DNA of 64,000 nt from Maylandia zebra (GCF_041146795.1 NC_135177.1:21312560-21376559); one strand, 5' to 3'; shown: positions 32,209 through 64,000, counted from the first letter of the stretch. Numbers and translations are program-made. Notes: generated from the sequence alone by a model not told the origin.

Positions 32209-34323
32209 TCAAAGTGTGTCATCGGGGTATAAAACCTGCAGAAAAAAGAAAAAGAGATTTATTATAGTCTGGTAGATGTTTCCACATCTGTTTCAAAGTG
32301 ATGGAAAAATAACTGTTAAATATAAACATCTACCTCGGTTGTTGACACCATGACCCGCCCTGCAGAAAGGTTCAACGTTTTTATCATTAAATCTTATCAC
32401 AAGTATTGTTTTATGTTTATTAGAAAGAATCTCTCACCACTGGATTTCTTCTTGTAGTAAATGAGCCCAGCAACTGAAAACACCAAACCCAGCAGCAGCC
32501 CTGCTGCACCAACAGCAATCTTATCTCTCCCTGAGTCAGGCGATGGTTCTGAAAACACATTTATCAGCAGCAGCAGATTACATCTACATATTTTAGACTG
32601 ATATATATCAAATATATGAATCATGAGTCAATCAGATGACAATACTTTTACTTTATTAATAACTCTAAAGTGCATTAGACTACAATGTGTTGTACATTCA
32701 TGCAGTATTTTATTAATCTTCCTCATGTGGATGGCCAGTTTAGAAGTACCAGCTGACCTAGAGTAACATGCTTGTCTTTGGACTTGAAGAGGAAGCTGGA
32801 GTAACTAGAGGAAGCCCACACACGCACAGGGAGAAACTGCATACAGAAAGGCCTGGCCAACCAGGAGTTTCAAACCAGGAACCTGCTTGCTGTGAGGTGA
32901 CAGTGTTAACCACATCACTGCTATGTCGCTAAATCCTCTCGGCCGTTTTTAATGTGTGGCAAAATCAGCCTTCTACTCTGTGAATTCCTCGTTGATGTTT
33001 TCTCATAAAATGTCAAATTGAATACATGCTGAAAAATGTTGATTGTATAGATCCAAGAATAACGCAAAGTCACATTTGAATGATTATCAATTTGACTTGA
33101 CTGAAAATACCGGTAGAAAAATGTATTTAAATCATTTGGAGTAAATGTAAGTGGAATTTACTTATTATTAAGTAAATTTGCTTTAAGATAACATGTCCAA
33201 AATAGCATGAAACACCTTTTATAACATCTCTTGTCTTAAGCTGACAAGTTTCTTGTTTTACGCAAACAAAAAGCAGAAAATTTGCATTTGGTTCAGTTGT
33301 ATTTAGTATCAGCTAACTATATTTTATGTTTAAGCTCTCACTGAGTTGATTTAGATGTGCAAACCTGTAAAATGAAGTAACTAATGAAATACTGTGTAAT
33401 TTTCAAATCTAAAGCTCAGATACAGGTGGCATTAAATACTCTCTTACCCCAGTCATATATCAGGGGCTTCATGAGGCTTGCATGCTCCACCATGCATGAG
33501 ATTTTTTCCTCAGGTGTGGGTGTATACTCCAAGTAGGAATGGATCTGGTAGAGCCAGTTTCCATTTGGCAGCTCCTCAGTGGAAGTCACATCAGTTGTTG
33601 TCTGCTTTCCGTCTCTGAGCCACGTTAGTTTGATTTGTTTTGGGTAAAAGTTGTACGCGCTGCAGACGAGCATGCTTGGATGTCTGCTGTCTGCTGCATC
33701 CACAGACCTCAGCCAAACGTAGGGCTCGACTAGAGGAAACATACAAGTCATTAAAACAAAACTTGACTTTGTTTGTAGACAGAAAGAAAGAGAGACAGTT
33801 TTGAGATAATTGCTGTGATGTTTTGTGAAAATTACCTGAATTCTGGAGCTCATCATAAATCAGTGGGACATTTCTTTTGCAAAGGTTTGATTTCCATACC
33901 TCATGTTTCATAAAGCCCTGGTCACCGTTGAGCTTATCTGCAACTTTTATTCCGTTCTTTGTGTAACCGACTACTTTCCCCACACTGCTGTTGTATTGGC
34001 ATTCTAGCACCTTATTAAAGTAAAACTGCTCCACGTACATGGCATCGTGGCCGTCAGGGGAAGTAAACTGGCAATGAGCCACATAATATCCAAAGAGAGC
34101 GCCTGAAAAATGTTTTCCAACAAACAGTAGTTAATATGGCTAGTTAAATGTATATCCTATCATCACACATCACATGCTACAGCTAAACAGATAGCTGCTA
34201 AGTAGCTATTTGAGTCTGTTGTATCACTTTGATCAGCAGTATAAATAAAAAGTCTAACTTACCTTCTGTGGAAAAGACGAGCAAAAGCACAAAGAAAGGA
34301 AGAAAACTGTGAGTATGAGACAT
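32209..34323 (-). CDS. MHC class II beta chain 3 (complete, 6 exons)
   Basis: Exons, minus strand: 34263-34323 (signal MSHTHSFLPFFVLLLVFSTE), 33836-34102 (beta-1), 33448-33729 (beta-2, one exon), 32438-32548 (membrane), 32334-32359 (GRVMVSTTE), 32209-32235 (VLYPDDTL, stop). The product is 257 residues. Beta-1 has YYVAHCQFTSPDGHD, ECQYNSSVGKVVGYT and NLCKRNVPL; an extra cysteine (ECQY) sits just before the N-glycan site. Beta-2 has VCSAYNFYPKQIKLTW and SCMVEHASLMKP. The membrane exon is KIAVGAAGLLLGLVFSVAG. Unlike beta-1 and beta-2 it has two cytoplasmic exons. It differs from beta-4 at four coding bases, all changing an amino acid. Intron 3 is 0.9 kb and holds a dispersed repeat absent from beta-4. 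Confidence 0.94.
32640..32960. repeat. Dispersed repeat in beta-3 intron 3
   Basis: The block CACACACGCACAGGGAGAAAC, then GAAAGGCCTGGCCAACCAGG and TGCTGTGAGGTGACAGTG is a common fish dispersed motif also seen near 26,090-26,160. It lies in the part of intron 3 that beta-4 lacks, so it was either lost from or gained after the tandem duplication. Confidence 0.5.
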
Positions 34324-34769
34324 GCTGTCTGGTAAATAAGAGTAGAGTGACTGAATCATCACACCTAGACAGCAGTGGTTAAAGTTGGCACTGAGTTGTA
34401 AAAATCAGGAAGTTGAGTTCCTGAAATGTATTGTTTTGATTTCAGTGCTCATAATGTCAGTGGGTCTCATATTCCCTCCTCAGTTATTTTGCATAAAGAT
34501 TACCGATGGGGAAAAAGAAGTAAAAAATACATTTGGTTAAAAATCCAGAAGTAATGGTGCCACTTCAGTCAAATGGAGAACTCAGGATTTATATCTTTTC
34601 TAAGTGTAATTCATAAAACAAAACAATACACATTGCTAGTAAAGCAAATTTTGTATTGGTAGATTACAGTACTTATGTAAAACACAAAGAGAAACACACA
34701 GAAAGCTTTGAATCACTTTATCATCGTTTTTGTATAAAATTTAGTGTTGGCTAAACAATCATGATGTGA

Positions 34770-35590
34770 ATTTCCTGATCCACTACATCCTACAGGTGCT
34801 CTGTTGGATTGACATCTATTTACTTGGAGGCCATTTGAGGACAGCGAACTAAATTTAGTGTTCAAGAAACCAGTTTGAGATGATCTCAGCTTTGTGACAA
34901 TGTTGTATTATCCTGGTGGAAGCAGCCAGCAGAAGATGGTACACCATGGTCATAATGTTAAGAAAACATCACAAGCATTGTTACACCACCAGCAGGCTGA
35001 ACTGTTGATACAAGGTAGGGTGGATCCAGGCTTTCATGTTTTTTACACCACGTTCTGACTCTACCATCTGAATTTTGCAGCAGAAATCAACTCATCAGAC
35101 CAGGCTGCAGTTTTCAAATCTTCTATTGTCCACTTTTGAGTCTGTAACAACTGTTCTCGTTCTTAGCTGACAGGTGTGGTACTCAGTGTGGGCTTCTGCT
35201 GCTGCAGTGCTTTTTCTTTTTTCTTTACTTTTTTTTTGCAAACCTCGGTTGTAACGAGTGGTTATTTTAATTACTGTGGCCTTCCTATGAACCCAAAACT
35301 GTTCTGCTAACCGCTGAAATCAGTAAGACATTTAAACCCAAAGAACTACCACTGATGGGATATTTTCTCTTTTTCATACAATTCTCTGTGGAAGAATCAG
35401 TAGTTCTGGAAACACTCCAGTCTGGCACCAACAACCATGTCATGTTCAAGTTGGTTAAATCACCTGCCTCCCTTTGGATTTGACCATGTTTACATGCCTA
35501 AGTACATTAAGATGCTGCCATGTGATTAGCTAATTAAATATTTCTGTTACCAAGCAGTTAAATGGATGTACCTAAAGAAATGGCCTGTGA
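34770..35590 (-). mobile_element. Tc1-like transposon remnant B
   Basis: This is a copy of remnant A, also reading HKAEIIS and VLKWPPSK blocks on the minus strand. It keeps a right end (AAATGGATGTACCTAAAGAA then ATGGCCTGTGAATG) like the ACCTAATAAAGTGGCCGGTGAGTG termini of this family. Stops and small deletions make it inactive. Confidence 0.8.
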
Positions 35591-36217
35591 ATGTATGTCC
35601 TCAACCACACATGGATGGAATGTTTAAGCAAACACAAGTGTTATATTTATTATCAGTAGTTGATTGTAGTTGATATCTGTAGTGAAATTGATTTACCATC
35701 CACACCAGGGTAGCTGGGATAGAAAGACAGGATGACACATGTTTGTTACACAGACTAGATAAACATGAATTTGAATAATTACTATTTTCTCTGCAATGTC
35801 CAAATATTATGCCCTTACTGCCCATTTCCTGTTTTCACCCCGCAGTGCTTTACAGCTGCCATTTTCGACATGTGCTGAAGGTTTACCTGCATTAACTGAT
35901 TTTTGGCCACTTGAGGGCGGTAGAGTAAGGTAAAAAAAAAACCCCAAAACAAAACATCATATTACATTCACTTTTTAAATTCTTCTTTCCAAAATGAAGC
36001 AGACAGGAAACAGTACACAGCTGTTTGCTGGTGGAAGCTCAGCTGATGTGATTCAGAGTTTGGATCAAGTTTACAGTGTGAGGAGAAAATGTGGATGATG
36101 TGAGTCTCTGTGCGTCTGTGAAAAGCTCAGACGGCAGTTTAAGGACAAGCAAGTCGACCACAACGTTTTACATAATCAGAACCAAAATCTCAGTGAAATC
36201 CAAAAGGCTGCTCCGAC

Positions 36218-37838
36218 TCAAAGTGTGTCATCGGGGTATAAAACCTGCAGAAAAAAGAAAAAGAGATTTATTATAGTCTGGTAGATGTTTCCACATCTGT
36301 TTCAAAGTGATGGAAAAATAACTGTTAAATATAAACATCTACCTCGGTTGTTGACACCATGACCCGCCCTGCAGAAAGGTTCAACATTTTTATCAATAAA
36401 TCTTATCAGTAGATGCTGTCATGACAAAAACATTCTTTTATGTTTATTAGAAAGAATCTCTCACCACTGGATTTCTTCTTGTAGTAAATGAGCCCAGCAA
36501 ATGAAAACACCAAACCCAGCAGCAGCCCTGCTGCACCAACAGCAATCTTATCTCTCCCTGAGTCAGGCGATGGTTCTGAAAACACATTTATCAGCAGCAG
36601 CAGATTACATCTACATATCTTTCACTTTTCTGATCACTTTTCTCTTGGTGGTTTTTAATGTGTGGCAGCATGGGCCTTTTACTCTGTGAATTCTGTGTTG
36701 GAGTTCTCTCATAAAATTTCAAAGGAATGCATGCTGGGAAATGTGGATATATCCACAAAGAAAGCAAAGTCGCATTTGAATGATAATCAGTTACAAAATA
36801 CAGAAATACAGGCAGAAAAATGTACTTTAATGATTTGGATTAAATGTAACTACTTATTATTAAGTTAACTGGCTTTAGCTAAACATGTCCAAAATAGTAT
36901 GAAATGTTGTGTAATTGTCTAATCTAAAGCTCAGATACAGGTGGCATTAAATACTCTCTTACCCCAGTCATATATCAGGGGCTTCATGAGGCTTGCATGC
37001 TCCACCATGCATGAGATTTTTTCCTCAGGTGTGGGTGTATACTCCAAGTAGGAATGGATCTGGTAGAGCCAGTTTCCATTTGGCAGCTCCTCAATGGAAG
37101 TCACATCAGTTGTTGTCTGCTTTCCGTCTCTGAGCCACGTTAGTTTGATTTGTTTTGGGTAAAAGTTGTACGCGCTGCAGACGAGCATGCTTGGATGTCT
37201 GCTGTCTGCTGCATCCACAGACCTCAGCCAAACGTAGGGCTCGACTAGAGGAAACATACAAGTCATTAAAACAAAACTTGACTTTCTTTGTAGACAGAAA
37301 GAAAGAGAGACAGTTTTGAGATAATTGCTGTGATGTTTTGTGAAAATTACCTGAATTCTGGAGCTCATCATAAATCAGTGGGACATTTCTTTTGCAAAGG
37401 TTTGATTTCCATACCTCATGTTTCATAAAGCCCTGGTCACCGTTGAGCTTATCTGCAAATTCTATTCCGTTCTTTGTGTAACCGACTACTTTCCCCACAC
37501 TGCTGTTGTATTGGCATTCTAGCACCTTATTAAAGTAAAACTGCTCCACGTACATGGCATCGTGGCCGTCAGGGGAAGTAAACTGGCAATGAGCCACATA
37601 ATATCCAAAGAGAGCGCCTGAAAAATGTTTTCCAACAAACAGTAGTTAATATGGCTAGTTAAATGTATATCCTATCATCACACATCACATGCTACAGCTA
37701 AACAGATAGCTGCTAAGTAGCTATTTGAGTCTGTTGTATCACTTTGATCAGCAGTATAAATAAAAAGTCTAACTTACCTTCTGTGGAAAAGACGAGCAAA
37801 AGCACAAAGAAAGGAAGAAAACTGTGAGTATGAGACAT
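36218..37838 (-). CDS. MHC class II beta chain 4 (complete, 6 exons; near-twin of beta-3)
   Basis: Exons, minus strand: 37778-37838, 37351-37617, 36963-37244, 36465-36575, 36343-36368, 36218-36244, giving 257 residues with the same architecture as beta-3. By direct comparison only four coding bases differ: two in beta-1 (NGIKVADK in beta-3, NGIEFADK here), one in beta-2 (TSTEEL, TSIEEL) and one in the membrane segment (FSVAG, FSFAG). Intron 2 differs at one base. Intron 3 is 387 bp against 899 bp in beta-3. It is the gene next downstream of alpha-2, 0.8 kb away on the same strand, so it is the likely partner of alpha-2. Confidence 0.94.
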
Positions 37839-38620
37839 GCTGTCTGGTAAATAAGAGTAGAGTGACTGAATCATCACACCTAGACAGCAGTGGTTAAAGT
37901 TGGCACTGAGTTGTAAAAATCAGGAAGTTGAGTTCCTGAAATGTATTGTTTTGATTTCAGTGCTCTTGTTGTTACTGGGTACCTCCCCAGTTATTTTGCA
38001 AAAAATCTCAGATTACCAATGAAAAAAAAAAAGAAGAAGTAAAAAACAACAACATTTGGTTAAAAATCAGGGAAGTAAAGATTTTGAACCAGCATTTTTT
38101 TCATGGTGCCACTTCAGTCAAATTGAGTGCTCAGAATTTTTTGTGGATCATGACTATACAGTCATTACACAAACAAAACAGAACATTACACATTACTAGT
38201 AAAGCAAGTTTTGTATTGGTAGAATATAGTATTTATGTAAAACACAAAAAGAAACACACAGAATACAAAAAGCTTTGAATCACTTTATCATGTTTTTGTA
38301 TAAAAAATGTAATTAAATATATGTATATGCAAAGTATAAACAAAAATAACAGTTATAGTTTTATAAGAACCACAATCTCTACAAGTTATGTGGTTAATAT
38401 ATCAAAGAAGACAAAATCAAAAATACAACTGATTTACATGATGTACATCGAAGTTTATTAAACACTGTATACATTGTACAAACTCACATTTAGTCTCTAT
38501 CACATCTTGAGTTACTGGATTTGTTTTGTGTGTGTTAACTTTATTGGCTTTAAATGGTACTGTGCAGAAATAATATAGTATTTGTTTATCATATGCTGAC
38601 TATATTTAACCTCACAGAAG

Positions 38621-39741
38621 TTACTGTCGTTGGTGTCCCTTTACAAAGAAAAATACTCCGACTGTGACTCCCAGTAAGCCCAGACTCAATCCCACTCCAC
38701 AGAAAATAGCTGGTCCAAGACTTTGATCACTGTTCATGACCTCAGCTTCTGTAGAGAAAGTTAAAGACAATATAAGTCATTACAGACACAATGAAATTTC
38801 TGTTTTTAGTGACTTCATAAGGTCAAATATTTACCCCAGATTCTTGTTTTGGGTGTCTCCAGTGCCGAGTGCTCCACAGTGCAGCTGTAAAAGTCTCCTT
38901 CACTTGGTGTGAATGTCAGAGTGGAAAACTGGTGGAAGGTTTGATCTTTATTAGGGAAATATCGACTGAGTGACACCCCCGTGGCCGGATGGCCATTTTT
39001 GGTCCAAGTAACATTGATGGAAGGTGGGTAGAAGTGATTCACAAAGCAGATCAGGCTGTTTTCTACTCCCAGCTCAACTTTGTCAGAAGAGAAGAGGACG
39101 ATCTCTGGAGGGTCTAGAAGAGGTAAAAACACAAGTAAAACTTTCTTCAGCATTTTCTCAATCATGTCTGTACAGAGATTAATGCAGAGGTTGATTTACC
39201 TTTTTCTTCTGGCACATACTTCTCTTCCATTTCAGCAATTTTTGTAATTAGTAAACACCATTTCCTGTTGTCCAAAGCATCTTCAAGGATACTCAAACCC
39301 ACCAAAACATGACTCGGATCGGGAAAAATAAAATTGGGAACGGTGTAGACAATCTCTTTTTTTGGGAAATCGGCATATAAAAACTCTTCGCCATCAAACT
39401 CAAACTGAACCTCTGTCAGGCCTTGGACGAAACAGCCCACTACGTAGGTCATTTCATGGGGAACTGAAAAAAAAAAACTGTGGTTACAACTTAAAAGTAT
39501 AGATGTCAAGTCATATGACTGCTAATATGTACAGTTTATGTCTAATAATGTCTTTTCAGGCATTTGCATTCTTGAGTAACAGAAACAAAAAATGACTATG
39601 GGTGCTTAACATGTCTCAACACATGAACTGCATGCTCCAGAACAAACAAGTTGCAATAGATTGTTAGCTTAAAACTTACTTACTCTGTGAGAAGACACAG
39701 AAGTTGTTGAGTATGAGGATTAAGAGAGGAGCGTGCTTCAT
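38621..39741 (-). CDS. MHC class II alpha chain 2 (complete, 4 exons)
   Basis: Exons, minus strand: 39684-39741 (signal MKHAPLLILILNNFCVFSQ), 39200-39463 (alpha-1), 38835-39113 (alpha-2), 38621-38748 (connecting peptide, membrane, tail). The product is 242 residues. Alpha-1 has VVGCFVQGLTEVQFEFDGEE, FLYADF and KWCLLI. Alpha-2 has LICFVNHFYPP, INVTWTKNGHP and YSCTVEHSALE and is one codon shorter than in alpha-1 (HPATGVSLS against HPVSEGVLLS). The membrane segment is GVGLSLGLLGVTVGVFFFVK with a tail GHQRQ. The alpha-2 domain is close to that of alpha-1 while the peptide-binding alpha-1 domain is much more diverged, as expected for class II genes under diversifying pressure. It is the most upstream gene of the cluster. 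Confidence 0.94.
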
Positions 39742-39787
39742 ATCTGTTGTGTGATGTGACATCAGTGACAGCAGACTGAGTGGTTCA

Positions 39788-39798
39788 GTATTGGTTTT
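39788..39798 (-). promoter_or_regulatory. Candidate inverted CCAAT (Y-box-like) of alpha-2
   Basis: The minus strand reads AAAACCAATAC about 50 bases upstream of the alpha-2 start codon. Class II promoters carry a CCAAT-type Y box (NF-Y site) at about this distance. A matching X box was not clearly seen, so this is tentative. Confidence 0.35.
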
Positions 39799-42689
39799 AA
39801 CTTTACCACTGCTGCCAACAGGGAACTTCACAGTGAGTCATATGACCAGACCAGGTCCTGGGGTGGAGTAAAACAAAGGAGTAACTGGAGAAAATTCCAA
39901 TTAAATTTGTTCTGTGAGCTGTTCTTTGTGGATTTAACCAACTGAATTCAAGAAGATATCAGCAGAACCCTATGGCTGATTTCCTGCCACTACACACTAT
40001 AAAACCAATATAATAGGTAGAATTTAGTGAGTGTAAATAAGACCCTAGATGTGATCAATCCTTTGAATAACAAAAAGTTAGCATACTTTAATTTGTTTTG
40101 CAAGACATTTCACGTTAAACATAGTCAACACATCATGTATGGATCCAACATCTAATTTTAAAAAATCTAAAAAAAGTTTTGATTAACCTACTTAATCAAA
40201 TTTCACTTGTGAACCTGGGCTTTTTTTTTTATAATCTCTCACCTTCTTCTTTTATCCTCCCCTTCCTACATGTTTCTCCATCTCTGAACACGACACATTG
40301 GCATTTTTGACTCCTTGGGAAATACAGCAACTGTGACAAACTGCAAAGAAACAGTTTGTTTGTTCGCTCATATTTGTTGAAGTCTTTGAAAATTTGCATT
40401 TGAAATTACATGACAAAATGTGACTCCATTTATGCTGACATACCAATGCAACTTTATATAAAGATAGCTAGACAGAAAAAGGGGGGGGGGGGGGGGGGGG
40501 GATTCTTATTACATAAACGTGGCAAGAAAGCAAAGGCAACTACAAGTTTCTCGGGAAAACAACAGCTACATTTATCCTCTGTTTAATTTCCTTATACTAG
40601 ACTTCCTCTACTATACTAAGATTTCAAAAAATTATTTTCGTTTCAGACTGGTTCAACTGCTTTATTTATCAGAATTACCGAGGGTGTGTCTGTCTGGAGT
40701 CTGTTGCGATCTGGGTAACTGATCTAACCAGGTGTCCCAACCGTTTCTCCACATTTGATCTTTACTTTTTGTTTCCTACAGTTTGTCCTGTCAAGTTTCG
40801 GCTGAATAATTACCTAAGCTTTGGAATAATCTTCCTCTTCACAATAGGCAATCGACATCAGTGATGGTTTTTAAATCCAGATTGAAAACGCATTTTTAAT
40901 CACTGGCTTTTGACTCAGTGGTTGACTGACTTGCACTTACTTATATTTTATTGTTTTCACTATGTTTGTTATTTTATCGTATTTATTATTCTTATGGTAT
41001 CTATTATGTTTCTATTGTTCAGCACTTTGGTCGGCCTTGTGTGTTTTTAAAGTGCTATATAAATAAACGATGATGATGATGATGAATAATTAGCTATAAA
41101 ATCAAATGTAAAGTTAGGATACAGCTTTATCTGATCAAAGTTCTTACTGGCAAAACGAACACTGACAAAATGTATAGATTTAATTTCAAACTTTATTCTT
41201 TCTTTGATGTGATGATGCCAAAGTGGCACAAACTGATCAAATTGCTCTGTTTTTCTTCCTGTTTTTATATGTAAAGATGTTACGATGGTGACTTACTCTC
41301 TTAACTCAGAATGAACATACTCACAAGTTGATTGAATTTACTCCAATCACTGTTCTGGACCAGGAAACTCAGAGTTCCCATTTGTTGAACAGGTGATATG
41401 ACCAATCTGTTGCCATGTCATCAGACCTGCAGCTAAATACTTTGTACACCTGAGTGAAGAGGAGCAGAGCTGTCAGCTTATCACCACCTGGTGGAGAGTT
41501 TGATCTGCCTTTGAACTCCAAATGACAAAAAAATTCTCCTGCATGCTCGCGGACATGAAGCCGAGAAAGCCATAACTAAACATAATCTGTGATCAGGGTG
41601 TCCCAGGGCAATGTTTTGAAGGACACTGTAAGAGTGTTTGTGTCCACCTGACGTAGCACCAAGTATTTCAACTGGGCTTTGCATGTTAAAAGAATATTAA
41701 ATTGAGTCAGTTACTAGAGGCTATTGGCACAAAAAGCAAATATGCAGCATGAGGACTTTGACTATTTTGGCTCAAATACAGTAGTACTTAATCTATTCAA
41801 CTATGTACATGTTTTATATTTTCTACAGAAAAACTGGGCACTAAATAGTGATTAGATGGTGAGGAAACCTCTAGATCTTAATATACTGGCTGTTGAGCAA
41901 AAGGCTAATGCACTGATAACAGCTCAGCCCCATACTATTCAGTGTCCCAGTGTGTCATGACAAACTGACAGAGTCTGCAACACAAACAAAGTGAAATATG
42001 ATTAATGCAAATATATATTTTTATTCATAGCTGTGACATGATTCAGTCCACCAGCAATATATATCAGATTTCCAGTAAAAACATACGAAGGGTCACTGTT
42101 GGATGTGGAATTTGGATATTTACAGAAAGGTCTTGAGTCACCCTATGTTTCTTCATATTTCGCTGGAAAAATGCATTTATTGAAACATGCAAACATGAAT
42201 GAAAACATTGTACATAAAATTACTTAAAGTAGTCTTCCAGGTGTCTTGTATTTCACTCTTCTGTTGATGTTGGCTGTCTCTTGTTTTGTTGTATGCCTAT
42301 AATACCATATAATCGTTTGCATTTTTTCATGAAAAAGAAAGAAAAAAAGACGAAATTTAATTTTTATAACAGGCTGGTTATGACAAAGTGCCCAAAGATG
42401 GAGGAGTATTACTCAAGTCTGGGTACATGGAAGCAAAATAAAGAAATGAAACACTGAAAATGTTTGCACAGTGCTGTGCATAAGGTGAAGACTAGATGTT
42501 AGGGTCAAAGTGCACAGAAAATCTATTTTCCGAATATTTTAATATTGAAACTGTATTTCTAGAGTCACTGTTACATTTAGTTATTGAATTTAAACTGCTA
42601 GAAATTTATATTTCTTTCCATCCCCCCCCCATAAAATTAAAAAAAAAATAAATTCATTGTTGCCCCTTGTAAGCTTTTTTCTGTTCCTA
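39799..42689. other. Spacer between the MHC cluster and fam171a1
   Basis: No gene is supported. Contents are a run of 21 G at 40,481-40,501, a LINE 3' end at about 40,650-41,085, and a degenerate stretch near 42,240-42,480 whose TTTGCACAGTGCTGTGCATA end resembles a Tc1 terminus. The strand of coding changes from minus to plus across this gap. Confidence 0.5.
40650..41085 (+). mobile_element. LINE 3' end, family unresolved
   Basis: The stretch ends AAGTGCTATATAAATAAACG followed by a (GATGAT)n tail, the typical 3' end of a non-LTR element. Upstream, AAATCCAGATTGAAAACGCA and GCACTTTGGTCGGCCTTGTG are motifs seen in 3' UTRs of fish LINEs. It is too short to place in Rex1, L2 or another clade. Confidence 0.5.
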
Positions 42690-42699
42690 GAAAGTAAAA

Positions 42700-43068
42700 G
42701 TTGTAAAAACTTTGGCTGGCAGGTGGAGGCGCTGGAGGTCCGTGGACGGTGGTGGTGCTGCGTGTGAGAGAAGCCGCCTGTTGGTGCCGTTCTGGGGCAT
42801 GTGGCTCAGAGGAATGGGGCCGTCTTCCACCCTGACCCATCGATGAGAAAAAAAGAAAAAAGGCGACCGAGAGGGGGATGCACAGCGGGGCAGGAGAAAG
42901 GCAGCTTTACAGGCGGAAAATCGTGGCTGCTGAAGCTGCTGAACATGGAGAGTCGCCTGGTTTGTGGGATAAGCGGTGCCGTAGGGGAACAGTGAGTTTT
43001 TAGCAGACACGGGTTTGATTTCCACTTTGTTCCTCGAGCCGTTTGCGTTGTTAAACACATCTGCAACG
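42700..43068 (+). promoter_or_regulatory. fam171a1 5' leader and CpG-rich promoter
   Basis: GC content and CG dinucleotides rise from about 42,700 and stay high to about 43,330, spanning the first coding exon and the start of intron 1, in contrast with the AT-rich surroundings. This is the pattern of a CpG-island promoter. The transcription start is not visible. Long minus-strand open frames here (42,687-43,166) are antisense shadows. Confidence 0.5.

Positions 43069-64000
<20,932 letters not shown>

Larger units (their letters stand above)
31080..34745. repeat. Tandem duplication unit 1 (Tc1 remnant + beta-3)
   Basis: This 3.67-kb segment is repeated in direct orientation at 34,770-38,305. 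Matching landmarks in order are the Tc1 remnant, GCTGCCATTTTCGACATGTG, the whole beta gene and its upstream AGCTTTGAATCACTTTATCAT block. Unit 1 has about 0.5 kb more in beta intron 3 but lacks about 0.25 kb, including the Tc1 right end, near 31,830. Confidence 0.9.
34770..38305. repeat. Tandem duplication unit 2 (Tc1 remnant + beta-4)
   Basis: This is the direct-repeat partner of 31,080-34,745. Exons are almost identical and short introns differ at about one base per hundred. The flanks (37,960-38,305 against 34,440-34,745) have diverged more, with small insertions and deletions. The unit retains the Tc1 right end and an extra segment near 35,600-35,850. Confidence 0.9.

Noticed and set aside
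32082-36276. Two identical 61-codon plus-strand open frames (32,082-32,267 and 36,091-36,276)
   Set aside because: They are antisense to the last exon and 3' UTR of beta-3 and beta-4 and are identical only because the unit is duplicated.
40481-40501. Run of 21 G as a possible G-quadruplex element
   Set aside because: A lone homopolymer of this length is more likely a variable or error-prone tract; there is no functional context.

Overview
The window is nuclear DNA from a ray-finned fish, most likely a percomorph such as a cichlid. The evidence is spliced genes with GT-AG introns, MHC class II genes of teleost type, and fish repeat families: a Rex3 LINE, L2/Maui-type LINEs, several Tc1-like transposons, hAT and PIF/Harbinger MITEs and LTR relics. 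The species call is an inference from protein style and repeat content.

Layout. (1) 1-7.7 kb, minus strand: the first three coding exons of msh5 (meiotic MutS homologue; the rest lies left of base 1, with a Rex3 copy in intron 3), then a complete three-exon SPRY/SOCS-box gene of the SPSB family. (2) 7.7-40 kb, minus strand: an MHC class II cluster. In transcription order it reads alpha-2 (38.6-39.7 kb), beta-4 and beta-3 (a recent tandem duplication of about 3.6 kb), alpha-1 (28.1-29.5 kb), beta-2 (23.9-26.9 kb), a decayed alpha pseudogene (13.1-13.9 kb) and beta-1 (10.9-12.6 kb). It grew by block duplication: alpha+beta pairs at 10.9-14.6 and 23.9-30.9 kb, and a Tc1+beta unit repeated at 31.1-34.7 and 34.8-38.3 kb. 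(3) 42.7-64 kb, plus strand: eight coding exons of fam171a1 from its CpG-rich start, with a 10-kb first intron full of repeats; its last large exon lies right of the window.

All coding exons were joined by reading splice sites and checking that intron phases agree. Alpha and beta chains would pair into peptide-presenting heterodimers on antigen-presenting cells. msh5 (meiotic recombination), the SPSB gene (ubiquitin-ligase substrate receptor) and fam171a1 (type I membrane protein) are neighbours with no evident shared pathway. In mammals MSH5 lies in MHC class III, so its linkage to class II here is notable.

The least explained object is a 4.77-kb DNA transposon at 14,695-19,464. It has 385-bp terminal inverted repeats, a perfect 6-bp target duplication, and remnants of two convergent genes: a HECT-type ubiquitin-ligase end whose catalytic cysteine position reads glycine, and a helix-turn-helix protein with an acidic C-terminal tail. 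It is the best candidate in the window for an under-described system, although this copy is clearly a defective deletion derivative.
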